64,000 nt of DNA from Bacteroidaceae bacterium (GTDB taxonomy: Bacteria > Bacteroidota > Bacteroidia > Bacteroidales > Bacteroidaceae). Positions 1 through 7,716 of the stretch are shown here, in pieces. Location: contig JAFWPH010000016.1 of NCBI GenBank assembly GCA_017509605.1, positions 82,714-146,713 on the forward strand. The letters are read 5' to 3'. How positions within the stretch are numbered: position 1 is the stretch's first letter; every line of letters starts with the position of its first letter. Position numbers and translations under genes: made by a program. Under the pieces are notes generated by a model. The model was not told where the DNA came from and ran no database searches. It saw only the letters and a list, made by a program, of their open reading frames with translations.

Positions 1-2047
1 CGTAGCGGGCCTTGAACTCGAACTTGGGGTCGTTCACAAGCGATGCGTGTTTGTTCTCAGGATAACCCAGCACTAACGAGTCTTTCATTACTGCCGCCTC
101 GTCCATTCGTCCGAGTCGGTAATAGAGTTGGTACATGTTGTAGAAGGTCTCGTCTCGTTGTTCGAAGTTGGGGAAGATATCGAGTATGCGTTGGAAAGTG
201 CGCTCTGCCAAAGGGAAGTTCTCCATCTCGTCCTTGTAGATGATGCCGGCGTTGAACAAGCCATCGACCAAAAGTGCATTGGATGCCTCCATCTGCTCCT
301 CGGTGAAAGGAATGTCTTTGAGGTAATATTCTGGACGATGGGGGTCGTTCTCATACTCCATTCGTTTTTTCGCTTCTTCATCGAGTGTGTCGGTGGGCTG
401 TTCCTGCTCTACATTGCCGATTGAATCGGTGCTGATGGAATCTGTGGCGAGGTCGTCGCCCTCATGCTCTGGTTCGTTGAAGTCAGCGAGTACGGTTTTG
501 TTGTTGCGTCGCCAGTTGTCGGCGAGTTCGCGTTTGCCCCATTTCTGCTGGAAGGCGGCTTTGCCGGATGCCACGGCAGCGGAATTGTAGAAATACCACT
601 CTCCGGTCTGTTGCCTGCCAGTCTGGATGGGGTTGACGCCAGGTCTGTTGTCCCTTCCCTGCGTGGGGCGATTTGCCTCATTTTCGGCAATCGCTGCCTT
701 CTTAGCTTCCTCTTTCTCTTTCTTCTTTAATTCATCGATGATGCGATCGATAACTTTCATGCGCTCCACGGAGTCCATCCTCGCCAAGGTCTGGAGACTA
801 TCCTGCAGTTCTATCGCCTGGGCATGGGGGAGAAGCTCGTCGAGAATCTTGGACCGCTCATTGATGCTATTGTAGTCTTCGCGGTCTTTGTCGAGCAGGC
901 CGATGACCTTTGAATAACAGTCCTGGGCTTTCACGAATTCCTCTTTCTCATAGTAGAGCTGTCCAAGATGGAGCAATACCACACCTTTTTCAAGTCCGTT
1001 TCGGGTACTTTTCTCTACACCGTCCTTATAAGCGTAAATAGCATGGAGGGTATCGTTCTGTGAGAGGTAAATGTTGCCGATGGCATAATAGACTTGGTCG
1101 AGGTAGTCCTTGTTTTTGGGGTTGCGGGCCATGGCCTGCAACTTCTTGATCATCTGTTTGCTGTGGCCTTTTGAAAACACTTCTGTCTGTTGGATACGGG
1201 CATTGAACTCCAACTCGTAGGGAGGGTTCTTCGCGATGACCTTATTGAAGGCCTTGTACGATTTTGTGTCCTCACCCACTTTGTGGTAGAGTTGTCCCAA
1301 GAGAAAATAGAGCCTGGCCTTTTGATGTCCTCGCCTTACCGACTTGATGGCCTTCTCCACATTGGGGATGGCATCAGCGTATTGTTTCTGGCGTATCTGA
1401 ACATCAGCTCTCACAGCGGCTTCTATGGATTCATATTTGCGTGGCAGACTGTCGCGTCGGGTGCGGCGGAGTAAGTCCTCCACGTCGTAGTTCCATCCCA
1501 TCTCCGCATAGCAACGGGCCTCTAAGATACGGGCCTTGGCGATGATGTTGGGATGAGAGAAATAGACATTTTGGATGTAGGCGTATGTGGTGGCCGCCTC
1601 AAAGAACTCTCCTTTGTGGAACTGTGCGTCAGCCATGAGAAACCAAGCTTTGTAGAGGAAGGGATTGTATTCCTTCTGGCTCAGCCATATCTTGTCCTTT
1701 GGTTTCTTGGGCTTGTTGCTGTTCCATTCGGGACGTTTGGTGATGGTGTGCTGTTTGATGGTTTTCTGGCATTTGGTGATGGCCGTTTCGTAGTTTGACG
1801 ACCCGATATTGAGGGTGGCCTTGTTGCCGGTCATATACATAGGCAGCACTTCTGTGTAGTTGTCCTTGTTGCCTTTCTCCTGGGCCTCGAAACCTTCCTT
1901 GTAAGCGACGTGACCGTTATAGTAGGTGTTGTATCTTGCCTTGAATGACTGCATGGCACGGGTGAGTGCCGTGTTCTTGGTATTTGAACACGCCACAAGC
2001 ATCAGCACTGATGCCATCAGAGAGATGTAGTAAGCAAGTCTTCTCAT
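1..2047 (-). CDS. porW: PorW/SprE-like TPR lipoprotein (partial, C-terminus off the left edge)
   Basis: About 682 codons are visible, reading from an ATG at 2047 to the left edge, so the C-terminus is missing. The N-terminus is a lipoprotein signal (MRRLAYYISLMASVLMLVAC), with the lipid cysteine followed by SNTKNTA and no acidic surface-export signal. The next stretch (SFKARYNTYYNGHVAYKEG) and the many tetratricopeptide-like helices (for example ARLYFLLGQLYHKVGEDTKSY and VLLHLGQLYYEKEEFVKAQ) match the PorW/SprE family. In Porphyromonas and Flavobacterium these are outer-membrane lipoproteins needed for type IX secretion and gliding. A charged, low-complexity section (KKKEKEEAKKAA) lies in the middle. 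It is the last visible gene of a minus-strand run that also holds aroA and a PBP4. The family assignment is from recognition of the N-terminal region; function here is inferred. Confidence 0.8.
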   Translation of the reverse strand, partial: MRRLAYYISLMASVLMLVACSNTKNTALTRAMQSFKARYNTYYNGHVAYKEGFEAQEKGNKDNYTEVLPMYMTGNKATLNIGSSNYETAITKCQKTIKQHTITKRPEWNSNKPKKPKDKIWLSQKEYNPFLYKAWFLMADAQFHKGEFFEAATTYAYIQNVYFSHPNIIAKARILEARCYAEMGWNYDVEDLLRRTRRDSLPRKYESIEAAVRADVQIRQKQYADAIPNVEKAIKSVRRGHQKARLYFLLGQLYHKVGEDTKSYKAFNKVIAKNPPYELEFNARIQQTEVFSKGHSKQMIKKLQAMARNPKNKDYLDQVYYAIGNIYLSQNDTLHAIYAYKDGVEKSTRNGLEKGVVLLHLGQLYYEKEEFVKAQDCYSKVIGLLDKDREDYNSINERSKILDELLPHAQAIELQDSLQTLARMDSVERMKVIDRIIDELKKKEKEEAKKAAIAENEANRPTQGRDNRPGVNPIQTGRQQTGEWYFYNSAAVASGKAAFQQKWGKRELADNWRRNNKTVLADFNEPEHEGDDLATDSISTDSIGNVEQEQPTDTLDEEAKKRMEYENDPHRPEYYLKDIPFTEEQMEASNALLVDGLFNAGIIYKDEMENFPLAERTFQRILDIFPNFEQRDETFYNMYQLYYRLGRMDEAAVMKDSLVLGYPENKHASLVNDPKFEFKARY

Positions 2048-2157
2048 TGCTGCGATGCTGGGTGATTACAAGGCAATAGTATGTTGTCCTCCCTGGAATT
2101 TCCGGGTTACCAGGTACCCCTGTAATCATTAACGATAATCCTTTCGCTTTATTGTTT

Positions 2158-2589
2158 TCACGATGATTTGGAGAAACGACGTTCTCCAACGATGAGAAAT
2201 ACTTCGTCCTTCACTTGGTCGGGCAGTTCCACAGCCCTGAGTTGAAGGCTTCTCACCCAACCAGCCACCTCGGTTTCTTTCATTGTGTAGAGCACCTCAC
2301 GGAATTCCTCTGCTTCGTCTTCTGTGTAGTCATCGGAGGAACGCCCTCTGTAGCTGTCGAGTTCTTCGTCGTTGTAGTATTCTATCTCTTTGCTGACAGC
2401 GGCCAGCAGGCTTTCTTTCTCGCACACTTCATGTTGCCCGCAACAGGTCATGTCCTCCACCTGCTTGATGGAGGGCAGTTCAGCGATTTCTCCGTTTTCC
2501 AGTTTCTTTTGGTTCCGCTTCTCGCGGACGAAACCTGCGGCCATGGCCACGGCGGCGAGAATGAATAAGGATAGGATGAGGTAAAACAT
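2158..2589 (-). CDS. small membrane-anchored hypothetical protein
   Basis: This 143-residue protein starts with one hydrophobic segment (MFYLILSLFILAAVAMAAGF), followed by a basic turn (VREKRNQKK) and a mostly acidic soluble part. A CCGQHEVCEKE cysteine cluster sits near residues 49-58 and could bind metal. The start is 15 bases downstream of the aroA stop and the stop is 110 bases before porW, so it is probably co-transcribed with both. I do not recognise a function. The N-in topology (positive residues after the helix) suggests a single-pass inner-membrane protein with a cytoplasmic domain. The frame is clean and its position between two solid genes supports it being real. Confidence 0.7.
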   Translation of the reverse strand: MFYLILSLFILAAVAMAAGFVREKRNQKKLENGEIAELPSIKQVEDMTCCGQHEVCEKESLLAAVSKEIEYYNDEELDSYRGRSSDDYTEDEAEEFREVLYTMKETEVAGWVRSLQLRAVELPDQVKDEVFLIVGERRFSKSS

Positions 2590-2604
2590 CTTCTCTTTTG
2601 TTTG

Positions 2605-3858
2605 TTATGGTTTTTCGCAGATGGTGAAGCCGGCTTTTCTAAGGTCGTCCCAGAAAAGGGGATATGATTTGCTGACCACCTGTGGGTTGTTGATGCTGAT
2701 ATGGGGGAGACAGAGGGCGCAAGGGGCGAATGCCATGGCCATGCGGTGGTCTTCATAGGTATCGATGGATTCGAGGGATGCAAAATCTTGTTTCGAACCG
2801 TCCCATTCCATTATGGAGTCGCCTTGATGGGTGACATGATAGCCGAGTTTGGCAAGTTCACGTTCCAGGGCGGCGATGCGGTCTGTCTCCTTGATGCGCA
2901 GGCTCTGCAAGCCACTGAACCTGAAGGGTATGCCCATCATGCAACACGTCACGGCCAAAGTCTGGGCCAAGTCAGGCTGATTGACAAAATCGTAATCGAA
3001 CCGTTCGGTCTTGAAAGTTGTCTTGCTGATGACCACACATGGTGCGCCTGTGGCATCGATTGTATGTTCTGTCTTCACACCCAGGAACTTGAAGATATGT
3101 GCCACCTCGCTGTCGCCTTGGTAACTGTTGGCAAACATGAGAGGCAGGCAAACTTTGAAGTCAGGCGACAGCGCTACAATCTCATACCAATAGGAAGCGG
3201 CACTCCAGTCGCTTTCCACCTGATAAGTGGTGGGGGTGTAGCCTTGCGGAGCCACAGAGATGGTGCGGTCATCATCCCATCCTACCTTGGCACCGAAATC
3301 GCTCATAACCTTTAGTGTGAGGTCGATGTAAGGACGCGAGATGATGTCGCCATCGAGGTGCAGGATCAAGCCTTGTTTGAGTACGGGGCCTATCATGAGC
3401 AAGGCTGAGATATACTGCGAACTGACGTTGCCGGGCAGAAGCAACTCACCACCTTGCAGACTGCTGTTGCCAGTAATGCGCAAGGGGGGGAAACCTTCCT
3501 CGCCAATGTAATCCACTTCAGCGCCTAACTGTCGCAGCGCATCCACCAATACGGAGATGGGGCGGTGACGCATACGCTCGCTCCCTGTGATTACCCTGGT
3601 GCCGTCGGTCACGGCAAGAAGGGCCGAGGAGAAACGCATGGCGGTGCCCGCTGCGCCGATGTCGATGAGTGGCGGCATCGCCTGAAGCCAGTTAATCATC
3701 ACACGAGTGTCGTCGCAGTCGGAGACATTGTCAGGCAGACTGCCGTATTGACCCGCCAAAGCGTTGATAGCCAAGGCGCGGTTGCTGATGCTTTTCGACG
3801 ATGGCAGATGAATGGTGCCGTTGAAAGCGGATTCGGGCTTATGGATGGTGATTGTCAT
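2605..3858 (-). CDS. aroA: 3-phosphoshikimate 1-carboxyvinyltransferase (EPSP synthase)
   Basis: This cytoplasmic enzyme makes 5-enolpyruvylshikimate-3-phosphate from shikimate-3-phosphate and phosphoenolpyruvate in aromatic amino acid synthesis. The 417-residue protein has the two-lobed family hallmarks: LPSSKSISNRAL near the N-terminus (phosphate-binding lysine), GNVSSQYISALLM in the middle, SLRIKETDRI around residue 335, and TYEDHRMAMAFA near 370. It is slightly shorter than the E. coli enzyme, as is common in Bacteroidetes. I place the start at the ATG at 3858; a TTG two codons upstream is possible. The gene begins 11 bases after the dacB stop, which suggests translational coupling in the minus-strand run. 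Confidence 0.95.
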   Translation of the reverse strand: MTITIHKPESAFNGTIHLPSSKSISNRALAINALAGQYGSLPDNVSDCDDTRVMINWLQAMPPLIDIGAAGTAMRFSSALLAVTDGTRVITGSERMRHRPISVLVDALRQLGAEVDYIGEEGFPPLRITGNSSLQGGELLLPGNVSSQYISALLMIGPVLKQGLILHLDGDIISRPYIDLTLKVMSDFGAKVGWDDDRTISVAPQGYTPTTYQVESDWSAASYWYEIVALSPDFKVCLPLMFANSYQGDSEVAHIFKFLGVKTEHTIDATGAPCVVISKTTFKTERFDYDFVNQPDLAQTLAVTCCMMGIPFRFSGLQSLRIKETDRIAALERELAKLGYHVTHQGDSIMEWDGSKQDFASLESIDTYEDHRMAMAFAPCALCLPHISINNPQVVSKSYPLFWDDLRKAGFTICEKP

Positions 3859-3869
3859 GTTCAATCATT

Positions 3870-5381
3870 TTATCTTGCCAGTTCCTGGCATAACTTGTTC
3901 TGCAAGGCCTTGGCGTTGGCAATTTTCAAACAACCATTGCAAAGTATGCTGAAAGCCAGCATATTGCCATTGGAGGCTGTGACGTATCCTGCCAGACAGC
4001 TCACACCGCTGACGGTTCCGGTCTTTGCCCGGACATTGCCGAAGGCATTGCCTTGAGTCATTCGGGAATTGAGTGTGCCGTCCATACCGGCAATGGGCAG
4101 GGCGGGGTAGAAGTTGCTGAAGATATTCTGGTCCTTGTATGCGAAACGCAGCATGGCGACAAGGGTGCGCGGTGTGGTGTAGTCGTAAAGCGACACTCCA
4201 CTTCCGTCGGCCACACGGCTGTAAGATGGCGATTCACCCGCCTGTTTGATAATGGCGTCGATGGCGTGGCGAGCGTCGGCAGCAGTAGCCCATTTCCCCG
4301 CTTTGGCATTGGCGATGAGGTAAAGCATGGACTCGGCATAGAGGTTGTCGCTGTCCTTGAGCGTCTTGTTGAGCAATTGGCCCAGGCTGCGAGTCATACA
4401 GAAAAACTCGACCGTCTTCGAGGTGGGAAGGGTGCCTGTTCCGTAAATGGGTTTGGAAGAGTCAGGGCTGGCAATGGTGATGCCCCGTTCTTTCAGACGG
4501 TCACAGAGGGTACAGACAAAAAACAGGTCAGGACGATAGACACTGATGGACTTCGACCCTGTGCCTGTGGTGGTGATGATGTTGCCATTGGAAATCCAGT
4601 TGCGCGTGGCGCTGAACTTGCCGGGTCCCAGGGGGTTCATCGTGACAAACGAAGACTGGGGCTCAGTGGTGGCTTTGTTGCCTGATGCCCTGACCACTAC
4701 GCAACCTCTATTCACCATCAAAGGAGAGAGGTATGGCTCCACATCGGACGGAGCATCGTCCCAGCACCAGCCTTCACCCCAGATGGTGGAGTCTTTCATG
4801 CTGATGTCGCCCAGCACACGGCCTTCGATCCGCTTGATGCCCAACTCGCACACTGCGTCCACCAAATCGGAGAAGTTGCTCTCGCTGAAGACAGGGTCGA
4901 AGCCGCCTATGACGTAAATGTTGCCACGCAGCACGCTGTCTTGTAAAACGCCTGTGTAACACGCCCGTGTCTTGTACTGGTAATTAACTCCGAGAAGGTG
5001 GAGCGCTGAGACTGCGGTGATGATCTTTTGGGTGGAAGCAGGACGCAGCACCTTGAAGTCGTTGTAGCCATAGATGGCACTGTCTGCAGTGAGGTCATAG
5101 ACGTAAAAACCCGTAGTGAACGATTGGCCATTGGCTTCGGTCGCAAGTGCGTCGAGGTCGTGGCGCAGTTGAACGTCCCATGGAATGCCCTCCATCACAG
5201 GCAGGCTGTCGCTGACGAGACTGTCGGTTCCAAGGCTGTCGGGTAGAACATCGTCGTTTGAAAGGGTGTTGGTGTTGGCATACCTGCCGGGAGCGTCAGT
5301 TTTGCTACGGTTATCAGTATTTTGCGCAATGGCTGTGGTGCCGAAGTAAAGGCACAGTATGGTGAAAACGAAATGTCTCAT
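3870..5381 (-). CDS. dacB: D-alanyl-D-alanine carboxypeptidase/endopeptidase, PBP4 (S13) family
   Basis: This 503-residue periplasmic protein trims or cleaves peptidoglycan cross-bridges. The three penicillin-binding motifs are visible: SxxK as STQK at residues 116-119, SxN as SDN in DSDNLYAES, and KTG in VRAKTGTVSG near the C-terminus. A signal peptide (MRHFVFTILCLYFGTTAIAQ) is followed by a Ser/Asp-rich linker of about 45 residues. The open frame extends 32 codons upstream (to 5477) but this part is basic, lacks a signal and overlaps the preceding gene, so I use the ATG at 5381 that heads the signal peptide. It lies 34 bases after the PH-domain gene and 11 bases before aroA. Confidence 0.93.
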   Translation of the reverse strand: MRHFVFTILCLYFGTTAIAQNTDNRSKTDAPGRYANTNTLSNDDVLPDSLGTDSLVSDSLPVMEGIPWDVQLRHDLDALATEANGQSFTTGFYVYDLTADSAIYGYNDFKVLRPASTQKIITAVSALHLLGVNYQYKTRACYTGVLQDSVLRGNIYVIGGFDPVFSESNFSDLVDAVCELGIKRIEGRVLGDISMKDSTIWGEGWCWDDAPSDVEPYLSPLMVNRGCVVVRASGNKATTEPQSSFVTMNPLGPGKFSATRNWISNGNIITTTGTGSKSISVYRPDLFFVCTLCDRLKERGITIASPDSSKPIYGTGTLPTSKTVEFFCMTRSLGQLLNKTLKDSDNLYAESMLYLIANAKAGKWATAADARHAIDAIIKQAGESPSYSRVADGSGVSLYDYTTPRTLVAMLRFAYKDQNIFSNFYPALPIAGMDGTLNSRMTQGNAFGNVRAKTGTVSGVSCLAGYVTASNGNMLAFSILCNGCLKIANAKALQNKLCQELAR

Positions 5382-5415
5382 TGGATGTTTGTATTCGATA
5401 TGGTGTCTTTTGTGT

Positions 5416-5877
5416 TCATTCTTCTGTTGCTTCTTCTCTTGTGTCGCTGTCTGTGATGCCGGAGTCTGCCGTCTCATGGTCTATCTGCCGTCGGCGTTTG
5501 GTGATGAATTCCACGAAAGCGGTCTCATTCTTAGGGCGCACAGCCACCTGCTCACCACTGCCCAAGACGATAATGAGATACTGGCCAAAGGGCTTACCGC
5601 CGATGTGGAAACGGCAGACTTGATCGATTCTTGCGATGGACTGGAGAACAATTGACTTCTCTTTGGCCAGCCTGCCTCTCTGGATAATCAGTTTTCCGCT
5701 TTCAGTGATGACGTATTGGGTGTGGATGATGCGTTCCACAATCAATGCGACCAGCACGATGCAGGGACCATAAATCAGCCCCGTCTTGTTCCACATGGAC
5801 CAGACGGTCGCAGTCAGGGCGAAAGCAAGGAGCAAATAACTGCCAAAATCGGTTTTTGACTGGAAAACACGGTTCAT
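5416..5877 (-). CDS. PH-like domain membrane protein
   Basis: The protein has 153 residues if it starts at MNRVFQSKTDFGS (ATG at 5877). The frame runs upstream to 5946 but that part has no signal or typical N-terminus. Two close hydrophobic segments (SYLLLAFALTATVWSMW and GLIYGPCIVLVALIV) form a hairpin, followed by a small beta-rich domain (YVITESGKLIIQRGRLAKEKSIVLQSI). This layout resembles small bacterial PH-domain proteins that sit on the inner membrane. The C-terminus is hydrophilic and acidic. It is probably the first gene of the minus-strand run PH protein, dacB, aroA, small membrane protein, porW. The PH assignment rests on shape rather than on a diagnostic motif. Confidence 0.65.
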   Translation of the reverse strand: MNRVFQSKTDFGSYLLLAFALTATVWSMWNKTGLIYGPCIVLVALIVERIIHTQYVITESGKLIIQRGRLAKEKSIVLQSIARIDQVCRFHIGGKPFGQYLIIVLGSGEQVAVRPKNETAFVEFITKRRRQIDHETADSGITDSDTREEATEE

Positions 5878-5931
5878 CTTCTGCGTTTTTGGGTGCAATG
5901 TACAAAAAAAATGCGAATTATTCCGAATATG

Positions 5932-5964
5932 TTGGGCAAAGAACAAAGGTTTTTATTAGTTTTG
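5932..5964 (+). promoter_or_regulatory. Bacteroidetes-type promoter of nadB
   Basis: A TTG at 5932-5934 and TAGTTTTG at 5957-5964 match the Bacteroidetes -33/-7 pattern (TTG, about 20 bases, TAnnTTTG), here with a spacing of 22. Transcription would start near 5970, leaving a 5' UTR of about 77 bases before nadB. The 169-base gap between the divergent genes holds nothing else I can identify. Confidence 0.55.
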
Positions 5965-6046
5965 CATTTGATTAGCATAATTACACACTTTATGAGGGGT
6001 GGAAAATGCATTTTCGGGTTGAAAGATAACTTTAAGAATAAAGCCA

Positions 6047-7660
6047 ATGACACGCAGATTCGATTTTCTCATCATCGGTTCAGGTGTGGCCGGTATGAGT
6101 TATGCTCTCAAGGTAGCGAGGGCGAAGAAAGGAAAGATTGCCATCATCTGCAAGACAACAATGGACGAGGCCAATACGGCTAAGGCCCAAGGTGGTGTGG
6201 CATCAGTGACTAACATGCTTGTCGATAATTTCGACAAACATATCGAAGACACCATGATTGCCGGCGACTATATCAGCGACCGTAGCGCGGTGGAGCAGGT
6301 GGTGCGCAACGCACCCGAGCAAATCATGGAACTTGTCAACTGGGGCGTGAATTTCGACAGGAAAGAGAATGGCGAGTTCGACCTTCACCGTGAGGGAGGA
6401 CACTCTGAGTTCCGTATTCTGCACCATGCCGACGACACTGGTTTCGAAATCCAACGCGGCCTTATTGAGGCAGTGAGGAATAATCCTGATATAGAGGTCT
6501 TTGAGAACCATTTCGCAGTGGAAATCATCACACAGCATCATCTCGGAGTGCGTGTCACACGCCGTACGCCCGACATTGAATGTTATGGAGCATACGTTCT
6601 CAATCCCGAAACAGGAAAAATCGACACCTACCTGTCCAAAGTCACTGTGATGGCCACGGGAGGGACAGGTGCTGTCTATGCAACGACCACCAACCCCAAC
6701 ATCGCCACAGGAGACGGCATAGCCATGGTTTATCGTGCTAAGGGACTGGTCAAGGATATGGAGTTTGTGCAGTTCCACCCCACCGCTCTCTATCACCAGG
6801 GAGAGACGCATCCCGCATACCTCATCACCGAGGCCATGCGTGGGTACGGAGGTATTCTCAGACTGCCCTCAGGAGAGGAGTTCATGCAGAAGTACGACGA
6901 ACGTCTTAGTTTGGCTCCCCGCGATATCGTGGCAAGGGCTATCGACAACGAGATGAAGGTGCATGGTCTCGACCATGTCTGCCTTGATGTCACACACAAA
7001 GATCCTGAGGAAACCAAACATCATTTCCCAAACATCTACGCCAAATGCCTGAGCATCGGCATCGACATCACCAAGGAGTATATCCCAGTGGTGCCCTGCG
7101 CCCACTATATGTGTGGTGGTATCAAGGTGGACCTTGACGGATGCTCCTCCATCCGCCGACTCTACGCTGTGGGCGAGTGCTCTTGCACCGGACTCCATGG
7201 CGGTAACCGACTGGCCTCCAACTCGCTCATTGAGGCGGTGGTATATGCCGACGCGGCAGCCAAGCACAGTCTGTCTGTGGTCGATGATTACGAGTTCAAC
7301 GAGAAAGTTCCTGAATGGAACGATGAGGGTACCATGAGCAATGAAGAGAAGGTGCTGATCAAACAGGATGTCCGTGAAGTGGGCCAGATCATGAGTACTT
7401 ACGTGGGCATTGTCAGAAGCGACTTGCGCCTGCGACGCGCTTGGGAACGTCTGGACTTGCTCTATGAGGAGACCGAGGACCTCTTCAAACGTGTCAAGGC
7501 CACCAAGGACATCTGCGAACTGCGCAACATGATCAATGTCGGCTACCTCATCACACGACAGGCACTGGAACGCAAGGAAAGCCGTGGACTCCATTACACC
7601 GTGGACTATGAAAAGCATGCCTGCGACAAGAAGAAAAATATCTTCTCTGGAAGATCTTGA
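6047..7660 (+). CDS. nadB: L-aspartate oxidase
   Basis: This FAD-dependent enzyme oxidises L-aspartate to iminoaspartate, the first step of de novo NAD synthesis; it can use oxygen or fumarate as acceptor. The 537-residue protein has the dinucleotide-binding motif GSGVAG at residues 11-16, a flavin-fold REGGHSEFRILHHADDTG segment around residue 120, EFVQFHPTALYH near 245, and HYMCGGIKVD plus GLHGGNRLASNSLIEA near 360-395, all typical of NadB and its fumarate reductase relatives. The C-terminal helical domain is complete. NadA and NadC are not adjacent, so the gene is probably a single transcription unit. An M16 peptidase follows 56 bases later. Confidence 0.95.
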   Translation: MTRRFDFLIIGSGVAGMSYALKVARAKKGKIAIICKTTMDEANTAKAQGGVASVTNMLVDNFDKHIEDTMIAGDYISDRSAVEQVVRNAPEQIMELVNWGVNFDRKENGEFDLHREGGHSEFRILHHADDTGFEIQRGLIEAVRNNPDIEVFENHFAVEIITQHHLGVRVTRRTPDIECYGAYVLNPETGKIDTYLSKVTVMATGGTGAVYATTTNPNIATGDGIAMVYRAKGLVKDMEFVQFHPTALYHQGETHPAYLITEAMRGYGGILRLPSGEEFMQKYDERLSLAPRDIVARAIDNEMKVHGLDHVCLDVTHKDPEETKHHFPNIYAKCLSIGIDITKEYIPVVPCAHYMCGGIKVDLDGCSSIRRLYAVGECSCTGLHGGNRLASNSLIEAVVYADAAAKHSLSVVDDYEFNEKVPEWNDEGTMSNEEKVLIKQDVREVGQIMSTYVGIVRSDLRLRRAWERLDLLYEETEDLFKRVKATKDICELRNMINVGYLITRQALERKESRGLHYTVDYEKHACDKKKNIFSGRS

Positions 7661-7716
7661 TAATTCAATGATTTAGTATATAAATGTATTATTATAATGT
7701 TTCAAATCACTAAAAA